DNA from: Marinobacterium halophilum
GTDB taxonomy: Bacteria > Pseudomonadota > Gammaproteobacteria > Pseudomonadales > Balneatricaceae
NCBI RefSeq assembly: GCF_003014615.1
Contig: NZ_PYGI01000002.1
Location: 1-64,000, forward strand
Length of the DNA: 64,000 bases
Reading direction: 5' to 3'
Positions 44,866 to 53,924 of this stretch are shown here, piece by piece; the stretch's first letter is position 1; each line of letters opens with the position of its first letter. The notes under the pieces are model-generated. The model saw nothing but the letters and a program-made list of their open reading frames with translations. It was not told the origin of the DNA and did not search any database. A program made the translations under genes and the position numbers.

Positions 44866-45791
44866 GTGCGTTCCCCCTCTGTTGGCTCGCCCAGCCGGCT
44901 GCCATCGGGCGGCCTCTGATCCGGTTCGAGCTGCAACTGCGCCCCTCTGCGCATCACCCGTGCCGCACGCCGGATGCGGGTCTGGCCCAGTCGGGCCTCC
45001 ACTTCAACCCGGTAATGCACGCCACTGCGCCGATCACTGACATAAGGCGCGGCGTCGAACGGCAGTTCCGGCAACGGCAGTCCTTCGCGCCAGGCATCCC
45101 GTCGTTGTTCGATGTAGTCATTCACGAGACCGGCACTGGCATTGGGCAGCGTCATCAGCACCTCAAAGGAGGCCACGCGCGGATTTACCGTGCGGCTGCG
45201 GGTTACCAGCGTCAGATGCGGTGCCAGCTGGCGGTAGATCTCGGCGGTCATGCCCAGTACCTGATACAGCTCGGTCAGCGCTGCAAATGGCCGGTTGCCG
45301 GGCATGAAGTCAACGCCTGCATCCTGATACTGTTCACGCTCGGCACCATTGAGCCTGATCAGATCATCGGCATCACGCCAATCTTCGATCGCGGCAACCA
45401 ATTCGGCCCGCTGTCGACTGTCTTCCACCACGGCCGCCAATAACCCATCCAGCAGTTCGGTCGGAACGGCATTGAGGTCCAGCTTGCCGCTTTCATCCTG
45501 CAGGGCAACGCCGATCCAGGCGTCATCAAGCGGCATCCAGTGCGGCTCTCCATCGGCCAGCCAACCTGCCGAGCCCGGCTGTTGCAGACTCCACAACGCC
45601 CAGCTGATCCCGGCATCGGCCGCGAGCCCGGCGCGACTGCCCAGCTCGGCATTCAATGTCTGGCGACTGAAGCTGCGGCCACCCAACGACAGGTTGGAGG
45701 CGATCAGGCTCAGCAGTACCAGTACCCACAGCACCGTGACCAGAATCACGCCGCCCGCTGCGCGGCCGTTAACGGTTCTGGCGCAGCGCAT
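44862..45791 (-). CDS. gspK: T2SS minor pseudopilin GspK
   Basis: This 309-residue protein has a prepilin-type start (RAAGGVILVTVLWVLVLLSL). The usual Glu at +5 is absent (Thr instead), which is the normal GspK signature. Other GspK features are AIEDWRDADD and LTELYQVLGM. GspK caps the pseudopilus tip with GspI and GspJ. I chose ATG 45791; a start at 45857 would put 22 arginine-rich residues before the prepilin leader. Confidence 0.88.
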   Translation of the reverse strand: MRCARTVNGRAAGGVILVTVLWVLVLLSLIASNLSLGGRSFSRQTLNAELGSRAGLAADAGISWALWSLQQPGSAGWLADGEPHWMPLDDAWIGVALQDESGKLDLNAVPTELLDGLLAAVVEDSRQRAELVAAIEDWRDADDLIRLNGAEREQYQDAGVDFMPGNRPFAALTELYQVLGMTAEIYRQLAPHLTLVTRSRTVNPRVASFEVLMTLPNASAGLVNDYIEQRRDAWREGLPLPELPFDAAPYVSDRRSGVHYRVEVEARLGQTRIRRAARVMRRGAQLQLEPDQRPPDGSRLGEPTEGERT

Positions 45792-46455
45792 GGTTATACT
45801 CCTCCAGCGCCACCGCCAGCGGCGGCCAACGCGTACTGATCTGCTCGGCGGTATCAATCAAGCGCAGCTCGATGAGCCTGGGCAGCCGCGCCTGCTCAAT
45901 CCAGTCCGGTTGAGCGAGCAACAGACTGCCGCTTGGCTGGTCCCAATAGGTCAGCTCAAGGCGGCGCGCCGGCAGCAACAGCAGTGAATAGTCGTACACG
46001 GGCCGTATCTCTCCCGTTTCCGCCACCACTTCGGTCGAGAACAGTTCGCCCCACTCCACCGCATCGCCCGTGTCGAAGGCTTTGGCCTGCAGTACCAGCT
46101 CAGCCTGCTGGCCGTTATCTCGCCGGTACAGGCGATACCAGTACAGGTCACCAGACAGGTCACCGGAACGCCCCGGTGCCACGAAGGTCAGCTCGGTGGC
46201 GGCGCCATTGAAGGCCGCCTGCACCCGCCCTTCGCTGTCTCGCACGCGCAGGTTGCGGGCCTGACTGAGCAAACGCCGCAGCACTTGCTGCAGTTGATAC
46301 TGTTCGGACACCGTCTGCTGCTGCCGATCAACAGCCTCCCAACTGCGCGTACTCACGCGCAATCCGGTAAACAGCAACAACATCACCAGCCCCATCAACA
46401 CCAGGGTGATGAGCAGTTCAAGCAGTGTAAACCCGCCAATACGTGTCACTCTCAT
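45769..46455 (-). CDS. gspJ: T2SS minor pseudopilin GspJ
   Basis: This 228-residue protein has a type IV prepilin leader, cleavage IGG|FTLLELLITLVLMG with Glu at +5, and a larger C-terminal beta-domain of the GspJ type (RLLSQARNLRVRDSEG). It forms the tip complex with GspI and GspK. Its end overlaps the gspK start by 23 bases and its start overlaps the gspI stop by 4. Confidence 0.88.
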   Translation of the reverse strand: MRVTRIGGFTLLELLITLVLMGLVMLLLFTGLRVSTRSWEAVDRQQQTVSEQYQLQQVLRRLLSQARNLRVRDSEGRVQAAFNGAATELTFVAPGRSGDLSGDLYWYRLYRRDNGQQAELVLQAKAFDTGDAVEWGELFSTEVVAETGEIRPVYDYSLLLLPARRLELTYWDQPSGSLLLAQPDWIEQARLPRLIELRLIDTAEQISTRWPPLAVALEEYNHALRQNR

Positions 46456-46850
46456 GGTGCTACCCCCAGACGCAGCGTGGTCAGCTGCAACGAGCGGGAT
46501 TCATCCAGAAAAACGTGCAAATCGATCCGGTACGGCACGATGCGGGTCTGTGTCTCGGCGTTGTCCTGTTGGGGAAAATAAAAGGGGCTGACATTGGCCT
46601 CCCAACGCATGCCATCGGTATCGAACACGCCCTGCGTCTGTCCCGGCACCAGTTCACGGTGCGCCAGAATTCGGTCCAGTTCGGACTGCGCCAACATCAA
46701 GGCACGCTGCCGATCACCGGCCCGCACAGTGCCATCCAGCGCCTGCGCATTGAGCTGCATCACCACCCCCAGCACACTGGATAGCAGGACGAAGGCGACC
46801 AGTACTTCCAGCAGGGTGAATCCGGCCATGGCCCGTGTGGTGTTAGTCAT
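46452..46850 (-). CDS. gspI: T2SS minor pseudopilin GspI
   Basis: This 132-residue protein starts at the ATG 46850 and has the prepilin motif MAG|FTLLEVLVAFVLLSSV close to its N-terminus, then a compact GspI domain (RALMLAQSELDRILAHREL). A much earlier in-frame ATG (46976) lies within gspH and would give an implausible leader. It is the adaptor of the tip trimer. Confidence 0.88.
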   Translation of the reverse strand: MTNTTRAMAGFTLLEVLVAFVLLSSVLGVVMQLNAQALDGTVRAGDRQRALMLAQSELDRILAHRELVPGQTQGVFDTDGMRWEANVSPFYFPQQDNAETQTRIVPYRIDLHVFLDESRSLQLTTLRLGVAP

Positions 46851-47316
46851 CGATATGCACCCTCCCGCTGAACGCGTCCACCATAATCCGGTAATGCCGG
46901 TTACCGGCCCCGCCAAGAGTGAGACTTCCACCGTTGCTGCTGCCATCGGGATAAAATACGAGCTGCGGTTGCACATCTGACGACACGGGTTGCCCCGGCA
47001 GGTTACCCGCGTTCAGTTCGACCGTAACAGCCTCCGGCCAGCTCAACTGCAAGGGGGGCGGCACCTGATAGCGCCGCTCTTCGGTCGCCAATGCCAGTGC
47101 CCGTGGTTCGGCACCGTTCAGCGCCTCGCTACGCAACTCTCTGAGTAGAGCTGCACTTTGCTGGGCAAACGCCTTGAGTTCACTGCCGGGAATAAGGTTA
47201 ACCAGGTTGGGGGCCACCAGCGCCAGCATCAGTGCGGCAATCACCAGCACCACCAGCAGCTCCAGCAACGTGAAGCCGCGCTGGTCTGGCCTGCTACTCC
47301 CAGCTGACCACGTCAC
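46843..47316 (-). CDS. gspH: T2SS minor pseudopilin GspH
   Basis: This protein has the prepilin leader DQRG|FTLLELLVVLVIAALML with Glu at +5, followed by a GspH beta-domain (ALLRELRSEALNGAEPRALAL). I propose a GTG start at 47316 because an AAGG Shine-Dalgarno lies 8 bases upstream, giving 157 residues and a 23-base overlap with gspG; ATG codons at 47346 and 47397 are alternatives. GspH joins the tip to the main pseudopilus. Confidence 0.85.
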   Translation of the reverse strand: MTWSAGSSRPDQRGFTLLELLVVLVIAALMLALVAPNLVNLIPGSELKAFAQQSAALLRELRSEALNGAEPRALALATEERRYQVPPPLQLSWPEAVTVELNAGNLPGQPVSSDVQPQLVFYPDGSSNGGSLTLGGAGNRHYRIMVDAFSGRVHIDD

Positions 47317-47731
47317 GATTTTCACCTTCGCCGCCCGTGCGGTCATCTGCACCCAGCGAATACAGGTCGAACGCCGCGTGCTTGCCGGGGAAGTCATAGT
47401 GATAGGGATTGCCCCAAGGGTCCTGACGCACCACGTTCTTCTTCAAGTACGGGCCATTCCAGTTGCTCACGCCGGAGGGCTGTTTAACCAGTGCTTCCAG
47501 CCCTTCCTGCTCGCTGGGGTAACGCCCGACTTCCAACCGGTACAGATCCAGGGCGGCACTGAGTTCCGCGATCTGCAAGGCCGCCGTCTGCGTCTTGGAA
47601 CTGCCCACATGACGTAACACCTGGGGACCGACCAGACTGGCCAGCAGTCCCAGAATGACCAGCACGACCAACAGCTCCAGCAGGGTGAAGCCGTGGACAT
47701 AACGAGATGGGTGTGCGCTGTTCGGGTCCAT
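47294..47731 (-). CDS. gspG: T2SS major pseudopilin GspG
   Basis: This 145-residue protein has the prepilin leader YVHG|FTLLELLVVLVILGLLASLV and the strongly conserved GspG body (GRYPSEQEGLEALV, WNGPYLKK, DPWGNPYHYDFPG, LYSLGADDRTGGEGENRDV). The final acidic loop is the calcium site required for pseudopilus stability. It is the most conserved gene of the operon after gspE. The GspO prepilin peptidase that processes it is not in this window. Confidence 0.96.
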   Translation of the reverse strand: MDPNSAHPSRYVHGFTLLELLVVLVILGLLASLVGPQVLRHVGSSKTQTAALQIAELSAALDLYRLEVGRYPSEQEGLEALVKQPSGVSNWNGPYLKKNVVRQDPWGNPYHYDFPGKHAAFDLYSLGADDRTGGEGENRDVVSWE

Positions 47732-47747
47732 ATTGACGTCCTCGGAG

Positions 47748-48953
47748 TTACAGGGGCAATTGGTTGATCGACATGATCGCCACCAGAATCGACATGATGA
47801 TGCCGGCGATCAGGATGCCGAGTCCGACAATCAGAATCGGCTCCAGCAGGGTCAGCATGCGCTGGATGCTGAGGCTGACCTCGCGGTCATAGCGGTCGGC
47901 CACCTTGAGTAAGGTGTTGTCCAGCTGACCGGTCTCTTCGCCCACCTGGATCATCTGGATCGCCAACACCGGAAACAGGCGGACCTGTTGCAGCTGATCC
48001 CCCAGCCGCCGCCCCTCGCGGACCTGTTCGGTCACTTCCTCAATTGCCGTGCTGAAAGCCGCATTGCTCAGGGTGCCGCGTGCCAGTTGCAACGCGCTGA
48101 CCAGGGTCACGCCGCCCCTTAACAGGGTGCCCAGACTGCGGCTGAAACGGGCGGTCTCGATACGCTGGAGCAAACCACCGAGCAACGGCCAGCGCAGCAG
48201 CTGGGTGTGCCAACCCAAGCGAAATTCCGCCTGCCGCAATTGGCGTTTGAACAGCAGATAACCAAGCACCCCCAACAACAGCGCCCAGGGGCCACCGGTA
48301 CGCACCGCATCGGCAGCACCAATCACCACCCGGGTGGCGAAGGGCAAGGCTTCGCCCATATCGGCAAACAGCTGCTCGAACTGGGGAATGACGTAAACCA
48401 GAATGATGGTCAGCGACAGCAGTGCCACCACAAACAGAATCACCGGGTAAATCAGCGCCGACAGCAGCTTTTCCCGCAGTTCGCGGCTGCGTTCAAGATA
48501 GGCCGCCGCGTCACTCAGGCCTTCGGTCAGATTCCCGGCACTTTCGGCCGCCTGAATCATGCTCAGGTAAAAGGGCGAGAACAGGCCGTCCTGTTGCTGC
48601 AAGGCCGCCGACAGTGGCTGGCCCCGCTGCACACTGTCCTGGATGCGCTTGAGCAAGGCCTGCTGGGCCTCATCTTCAGTGGCCTTCAACATGATCTGCA
48701 ATGCCCGATCGAGCGCAATACCCGCATGCATCAACTCGGCCAGCTCCCGGGAGAACTGTTGCACCTGCAACCCGCCCTGACGGCGTCCGACCAGGCTGCG
48801 CAATGCACCGGCGGGTGATACCGGGTCTACTGCCAGCGGGATCAGTCCACTTTGCTGCAGTTGACGCACCACAGCCTGTGGACTGGCGGCATCCAGTTCG
48901 CCCTCTCGCTCTTCGCCCTCGCCGGTCACGGCCTTGTACAGGTAGGTCGCCAT
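47748..48953 (-). CDS. gspF: T2SS inner-membrane platform protein GspF
   Basis: This 401-residue polytopic protein has two GspF domains, each with three membrane helices. The first includes QFSRELAELMHAGIALDRAL and the second ARFSRSLGTLLRGGVTLVSAL, and the conserved QMIQVGEETGQLDNTL block follows. It anchors the assembly platform on which GspE drives pseudopilus extension. It begins directly at the gspE stop codon. Confidence 0.96.
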   Translation of the reverse strand: MATYLYKAVTGEGEEREGELDAASPQAVVRQLQQSGLIPLAVDPVSPAGALRSLVGRRQGGLQVQQFSRELAELMHAGIALDRALQIMLKATEDEAQQALLKRIQDSVQRGQPLSAALQQQDGLFSPFYLSMIQAAESAGNLTEGLSDAAAYLERSRELREKLLSALIYPVILFVVALLSLTIILVYVIPQFEQLFADMGEALPFATRVVIGAADAVRTGGPWALLLGVLGYLLFKRQLRQAEFRLGWHTQLLRWPLLGGLLQRIETARFSRSLGTLLRGGVTLVSALQLARGTLSNAAFSTAIEEVTEQVREGRRLGDQLQQVRLFPVLAIQMIQVGEETGQLDNTLLKVADRYDREVSLSIQRMLTLLEPILIVGLGILIAGIIMSILVAIMSINQLPL

Positions 48954-50666
48954 TTATGAGCCCTCCTGGGTCACACGCAAGACCTCTTCGACATTGGTCA
49001 GCCCCTGCATCGCCTTGAGACAACCATCTTCGTACATGGTCTGCATACCGGCACTGCGCGCCGCTTTGTGGATCCGGCCGGAATCGGCATGATCCAGGAT
49101 CAAGCGACGGATATCGTCATCGACAGGCAGCAGCTCATGGATGACCAGGCGCCCGCGGAAGCCACTGCCATCACACTGCTCACAGCCGTCGGCATGCCAG
49201 AGGCGGGGCGACGTTTCGGCAGGCAAACCCAATTCGCGTATCAGTTCAGGTAACGGCGCATAGCTCTGCCGACAATGCGGACACAGGCGGCGTACCAGCC
49301 GCTGTGCCAGCACGGCATGCAGCGTCGAGGTCAGCAGATAGTCTTCCACCCCCATTTCCAGCAGTCGGGTAACGCTGGTAGCGGCATCATTGGTATGCAG
49401 GGTCGACAGCACCAGATGGCCGGTCAATGCCGACTGCACACAGATTTTGGCCGTTTCCAGATCACGCATTTCGCCCACCATGATCACATCCGGATCCTGG
49501 CGCACAATGGAGCGCAGCGCACTGGCAAAACTGAGCCCGATGCTGCTTTTAACCTGTATCTGATTGATCCCGGCCAGCTGGTATTCCACCGGGTCTTCCA
49601 CGGTGATCAGCTTGCGCACGGGAGTATTGAGCTGGTGCAGTGCGGTATAGAGGGTAGTCGTCTTGCCGCTGCCGGTGGGGCCGGTCACCAGAATCATGCC
49701 ATTGGGAATGGTCAGCAGCCGGTCGAGTTGCTGGCGGCAGGTCTCGGTAAATCCGAGGCTGGCGAAGTCGAAACTGATGCTGTCCCGGTTGAGCAAGCGC
49801 AGCACCACACTTTCACCGTATAACGTCGGCACGGTCGAGACACGGATATCCAGTTCCTTGCCCTGTACCCTAAGTTCGATGCGACCATCCTGCGGCAGGC
49901 GGCGTTCGGCGATATTCATCCGCGCCATGATCTTGAGGCGGGAGATCACTGCCGGCGACAACTGCACCGGCGGTGCTTCTTCATCATGCAAGACGCCATC
50001 GACGCGGTAGCGCACCTTGAGCTGGTTTTCGAAGGGCTCGATATGGATGTCGGACGCACGCGCTTCCACCGCCCGCTGGATAATCAGGTTGACCAGACGA
50101 ATCACCGGCGCGCCACTGGCCATGTCCATCAGCTCCTCGACGCTTTCTTCCGCTTCTTCTCCGGGGTTCACGTCCGCCAGAATATCCCCCATCTGACTCT
50201 GGCCCTCGCCATATTGCTGGTCGAGTACCTGTACAATCTCCGATCCGACCGCAACCCGTGGCTGTACCCGCAGGTCGCGCGCCATCGCGACGGCATTAAT
50301 CAGAAACAGATTGAAGGGATCGGCCATCGCCAACAGCAGACCGTCATCGGTTACTTGCAACGGCAGTAGCTGATTTTCACGCATGAAACGTTGCGACAAC
50401 CCCGGATCCGGGTCACAATCGGCCGCCAGCTCGGCGGGGGAAAGCAGGGGTATATGCAGATAAGCGGCCAGTGCATCGGCCATATCGCGCTCGGCGACCA
50501 AGCCCAAACGTACCAGCAGGGAGGGCCAGGAAACCGGCTCGGGCTGGGACTGGCGCATCTGATTGACCCGTTCCAGGTCAGATGGCGTGATCAGTCCGGC
50601 ATTAACCAGTTCGGTTGCAAAAACCTCCTCAGGATCCAGTTGCTGCGAAGGTGATAATTCACTCAT
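48954..50666 (-). CDS. gspE: T2SS cytoplasmic ATPase GspE
   Basis: This 570-residue protein has N-terminal GspE-N domains (to about 150), Walker A GPTGSGKTT (329-337), an Asp box (VEDPVEY), a Walker B/His region (QDPDVIMVGEMRD, TGHLVLSTLHTND) and a zinc-binding CPHC...CEQC pair. It powers pseudopilin assembly. It is the first gene of an operon ordered E-F-G-H-I-J-K-L-M-(C/N)-D, the Xanthomonas xps arrangement. Confidence 0.96.
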   Translation of the reverse strand: MSELSPSQQLDPEEVFATELVNAGLITPSDLERVNQMRQSQPEPVSWPSLLVRLGLVAERDMADALAAYLHIPLLSPAELAADCDPDPGLSQRFMRENQLLPLQVTDDGLLLAMADPFNLFLINAVAMARDLRVQPRVAVGSEIVQVLDQQYGEGQSQMGDILADVNPGEEAEESVEELMDMASGAPVIRLVNLIIQRAVEARASDIHIEPFENQLKVRYRVDGVLHDEEAPPVQLSPAVISRLKIMARMNIAERRLPQDGRIELRVQGKELDIRVSTVPTLYGESVVLRLLNRDSISFDFASLGFTETCRQQLDRLLTIPNGMILVTGPTGSGKTTTLYTALHQLNTPVRKLITVEDPVEYQLAGINQIQVKSSIGLSFASALRSIVRQDPDVIMVGEMRDLETAKICVQSALTGHLVLSTLHTNDAATSVTRLLEMGVEDYLLTSTLHAVLAQRLVRRLCPHCRQSYAPLPELIRELGLPAETSPRLWHADGCEQCDGSGFRGRLVIHELLPVDDDIRRLILDHADSGRIHKAARSAGMQTMYEDGCLKAMQGLTNVEEVLRVTQEGS

Positions 50667-50997
50667 AGCATCCCTCCTCGCCTGCCGTTGCAGACTCAGA
50701 GCATGAAGCCAGTACCAACGTGCCTGTACAGTACCCCCTGAACGAGTGACCTTTGATTATCGGGCGCTGCGTCTAACAGACACTATAGACACTAATCGAA
50801 CGGCTGTTGGCAGCTGACCTGTATATTTGCCGTTACGCCTGCCAAAAGCCTAATTGTGTACACACCGGTTAACAGATTTGTATATCTGGTATCTGCGTTG
50901 ACGGGCTGCGTTTCACTCAAGGAAACGCCTGTGCTCACGACCGTCATTATCACCTTACCCTTGCAGTCCTCGTTCCCCCCTGCAAAAAGGCATAATA
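50667..50997. other. Divergent promoter region of gspE and porin gene, with hairpin
   Basis: This gap of 331 bases lies between the divergent gspE and the porin gene. A possible sigma-70 promoter for the porin gene is TTGTGT (near 50854) with TTGTAT (50878-50883). In the porin leader GCGTTTC (50908-50914) and GAAACGC (50922-50928) form a 7-bp hairpin, and CAGAT/ATCTG (50873-50888) a smaller one. No coding frame is supported. Confidence 0.4.
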
Positions 50998-51987
50998 ATG
51001 ACAAAAACCTCTTCAACCGCTGCACTCGCCTCTGCCCTCACCTTGGTCATCTCCGGCGCAGCTCAAGCGGCTCCGGCCCTTGAAGCCCCCTTACCCAATT
51101 TCACTCTGTTCGCAAGCATGGGTGTACTCGATGTAGAGGATAAGGACTTTGACCCTGAAGCTTTTGAACTGGAGTTCGGTGTTAACGGCCTGATCAAGGC
51201 TGATGCGTTCAAGATGCGTTACCAGTTTGTGGCCGATGTGGCCGATGCGGTTAACAGCCGCGACACCGGTGGCAAGGAGGGTGAAGGTGACATTCACGTC
51301 AAGGAAGCCAAACTGATCTTCCCCTCGAACTACGGTGTATTCGTGCTGGCTCCCCGCTCAAGCAGCGGCGTTCAGCGCGACATGTATTCCAATATCAACC
51401 TGTTCGAATACAACGAAACTCACAATGGACGCACCACACCCACCGGCAACCCGATTTTCAACCAGGCAGATGAGGGCCAGGATGTACTGGCCTATGTCAC
51501 TCCCAAGTGGAATAACATGCGCATGGTGTTCTCAACGCTCTCCTTGAGCGAAGACAACAGCGAAGATCTGGACGTTAAAACCGCCCGTCTGATCTACGAC
51601 AACAAGGCACTGAACTTGGGCATCAGCCGCGTGCTGACCGAGAAAACTGTTGTCGGTGCAGATGAGGACTACGTGCGCACTGCCCTGACCGCCGGCTATA
51701 ACTTCGGTCAACTACACATGGGTGCGACTTACGAAATCAACGAAGACACTTTTAACAGCAACGACTTCGACTCTTTCGGCATCGCCGCCCGTTATCAGTT
51801 CCAAGAAGGCCTGTCGGCCGCCTTGGGCTACTACGACAAGGATGCGGATAACGATGCGGCCGACAACAACGGTGTTGTCTTCCAAGTGAAGAAGCAGATC
51901 CATCCGAGCGTGTCCCTCTGGGCCGAAACAGGACAATATGACAACGGCGCCGATAACATCGCGCTGGGTGTGAACCTTAAGTTCTGA
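50998..51987 (+). CDS. Outer-membrane porin (general Gram-negative type)
   Basis: This 329-residue protein has a signal peptide cleaved after AAQA (about residue 24). The barrel has alternating strands, frequent D-x-D-rich loops and a terminal Phe (ALGVNLKF), the insertion signal for trimeric porins. It differs from the phenol-type barrel in region 3. It is convergent with the SulP gene and near a sulfatase/TRAP module, so it might serve uptake of an anionic compound; this is inferred. A hairpin follows its stop. Confidence 0.85.
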   Translation: MTKTSSTAALASALTLVISGAAQAAPALEAPLPNFTLFASMGVLDVEDKDFDPEAFELEFGVNGLIKADAFKMRYQFVADVADAVNSRDTGGKEGEGDIHVKEAKLIFPSNYGVFVLAPRSSSGVQRDMYSNINLFEYNETHNGRTTPTGNPIFNQADEGQDVLAYVTPKWNNMRMVFSTLSLSEDNSEDLDVKTARLIYDNKALNLGISRVLTEKTVVGADEDYVRTALTAGYNFGQLHMGATYEINEDTFNSNDFDSFGIAARYQFQEGLSAALGYYDKDADNDAADNNGVVFQVKKQIHPSVSLWAETGQYDNGADNIALGVNLKF

Positions 51988-51993
51988 TCCCCC

Positions 51994-52029
51994 ACCCGGT
52001 GCTTCCTACCCCTTCGGGTGGCACCGGGT
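51994..52029 (+). terminator. Terminator-like hairpin after porin gene
   Basis: ACCCGGTGC (51994-52002) and GCACCGGGT (52021-52029) form a 9-bp stem around an 18-base loop that contains a small inner pairing (ACCC/GGGT). Only a short T run follows. It ends the porin transcript and faces the convergent SulP gene. Confidence 0.6.
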
Positions 52030-52070
52030 TCCTATCCAGCAAGCCCAACCATGTGTGCATCAGACGCTGA

Positions 52071-53819
52071 CTAGGCCTTAACCGGCGGCGGACAGTCACC
52101 AAAAATCCGCTTGGTACAGGTCGCGCAGCGGTCCTGGTCCAGCCGTGGAATCAACTCGGCAATCGCCGATTGTGGAGTCTCGTGGAAGCGCTGTTCACCC
52201 AATATTTTGAGCGCACCAGTGCGCTTGAGTTCGTCCATAACCGTGCCCTTCAGCGAGCTGATCAGTATATCGCCGTTCATCATATACAGACGATTGATCT
52301 CCTGATGCAGCATTTCCACCCCGGCCACGTCGATGAAGTTGATCCCCTTACCGATCAGCAGGATATGGTTCACCCCGCTGCCAGGGGCCGTCAGCCGGCG
52401 AATTTCCTGCTGAACATGGTCCACCGCACCGAAGAACAGGGAACCGTCCACCCGGATGATCTTCATCTGTGGACACTCCTCCAGTTCGTAGCGCTGGATA
52501 TTGCGGATATGACGGCGCTCACTCTGCTGCAAAGGTGCCACCTGGGTCACCCTCGGCTGGGAAGTACGGCGCAAATACAGCGCCAGTGACAGCATGACAC
52601 CGATATAGATAGCGAACTCCAGCTCGACCAGTAGGGTGGAGAACAGGGTTACCAGCAGGATCGCCGCTTCTGCGCGGCTATTGGACAAAATGTGGCGAAT
52701 GCTGCCGAAATCAATAAGGTTCCAGGCGATCAGCAGGATAGAGCCCGCCATCACCGCCAGCGGCAACCGGGCGGTGATCTGCGGTGCAATCACTACTACC
52801 ACCGCGAGCATCAGGGCAGCAAACACTGCTGCCAGAGGCGTACGTGCGCCGGCATCATAATTGGCGCCCGAACGGGTGAAAGAACCAGTACTGGCATAGC
52901 AGGCAAAGAAGCTGCCCACCACGTTAGACAGCCCTTGTCCCAGAAACTCTTGGTTGCCGTCGATCTGCTGATGGGAACGCACAGCGATGGCGCGGGCAAT
53001 GGAAACCGCTTCAATCAACCCCAGCAGCGCCACGGCTAACGCCCCCGGTGCCAATGCCTTGAGGGTAACAAAGGAAAACTCCGGCAGTACCGGAGTAGGC
53101 AGCTGACCAGGTAAGGCACCCACGTACGCCACCACCTCACCAGCCGGATCCAGAACATAACAGGCCAGGCTGCCGGCAACCATGCCGATCAGTAGATGGG
53201 GCAGCTTACGGTTGAGCCTGCGCACCAGCATCGCCACGACGAGTGTGACCAGCCCCGCCTCCAGTGCTACAGCATTAAACCCCGCGCCTTGCTCAAGCAG
53301 ATGTTCAATCGTGGTGACCATGGACAGCCCGCTCGGTACATGGATACCGAGCAGATGCTTCAGCTGGCTTACAGCGATCAGTATCGCCGCCCCTGCGGTA
53401 AAACCAATTACCACCGTATGCGAGATAAAGTTGACCAGGCTACCCATGCGGAATAGCCCCAGTGCCAATTGCATCAACCCGGTCAGCAGGGTCAGACTGA
53501 TGACAAGTCCTACATACTGCTCGGTAGAAAAGTCTCCAAGGCCGCTAATTACGCTCAGTACCACAATGGACAATGCCGCCGTCGGTCCCGAGATCAGATG
53601 CCAGGAAGAGCCGAACAGCGAAGCAATTACTGCCGACACCATGGCGGTATACAAGCCATACACCGGCGGTAAACCGGCGATAAAGGCATAGGCTACCGCT
53701 TGCGGCAACACCAGCACCATGCCGGTCAACCCCGCCATCAGGTCAGCTTTCAGGTTGTCGCGGGTGACCCGGTCACGCCAACGCAAAAAGGGAAACAGCT
53801 TGTGGGTACTGATCGACAT
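52071..53819 (-). CDS. SulP-family anion permease with STAS domain
   Basis: This 582-residue protein has an N-terminal membrane domain of about 12-14 helices with AGLTGMVLVLPQAVAYAFIAGLPP, the SulP signature. A C-terminal STAS domain (about 440-560) contains LIGKGINFIDVAGVEMLHQE. Family members carry sulfate, bicarbonate or other anions. The neighbouring sulfatase gene suggests sulfate. The last 20 residues form a Cys-rich tail (CATCTKRIFGDCPP) not typical of the family. It has its own promoter, after a terminator that follows the TAXI gene. Confidence 0.9.
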   Translation of the reverse strand: MSISTHKLFPFLRWRDRVTRDNLKADLMAGLTGMVLVLPQAVAYAFIAGLPPVYGLYTAMVSAVIASLFGSSWHLISGPTAALSIVVLSVISGLGDFSTEQYVGLVISLTLLTGLMQLALGLFRMGSLVNFISHTVVIGFTAGAAILIAVSQLKHLLGIHVPSGLSMVTTIEHLLEQGAGFNAVALEAGLVTLVVAMLVRRLNRKLPHLLIGMVAGSLACYVLDPAGEVVAYVGALPGQLPTPVLPEFSFVTLKALAPGALAVALLGLIEAVSIARAIAVRSHQQIDGNQEFLGQGLSNVVGSFFACYASTGSFTRSGANYDAGARTPLAAVFAALMLAVVVVIAPQITARLPLAVMAGSILLIAWNLIDFGSIRHILSNSRAEAAILLVTLFSTLLVELEFAIYIGVMLSLALYLRRTSQPRVTQVAPLQQSERRHIRNIQRYELEECPQMKIIRVDGSLFFGAVDHVQQEIRRLTAPGSGVNHILLIGKGINFIDVAGVEMLHQEINRLYMMNGDILISSLKGTVMDELKRTGALKILGEQRFHETPQSAIAELIPRLDQDRCATCTKRIFGDCPPPVKA

Positions 53820-53884
53820 CAGAAAACATCCGCACAGGTGATTATAAAAAGGAATGTTATACTGGCAGCTTAGCTGGCCGGAAA

Positions 53885-53910
53885 CAAAACAAGGGGCAAA
53901 GCCCCCTGTT
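53885..53910 (-). terminator. Intrinsic terminator after the TAXI gene
   Basis: On the minus strand GGGGGC-TTT-GCCCC is followed by TTGTTTTGTTT (towards 53881), a standard Rho-independent terminator. The stem core is at 53893-53905. It separates the sulfatase/TRAP operon from the SulP gene. Confidence 0.85.
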
Positions 53911-53924
53911 TAACACGCAGTCGC

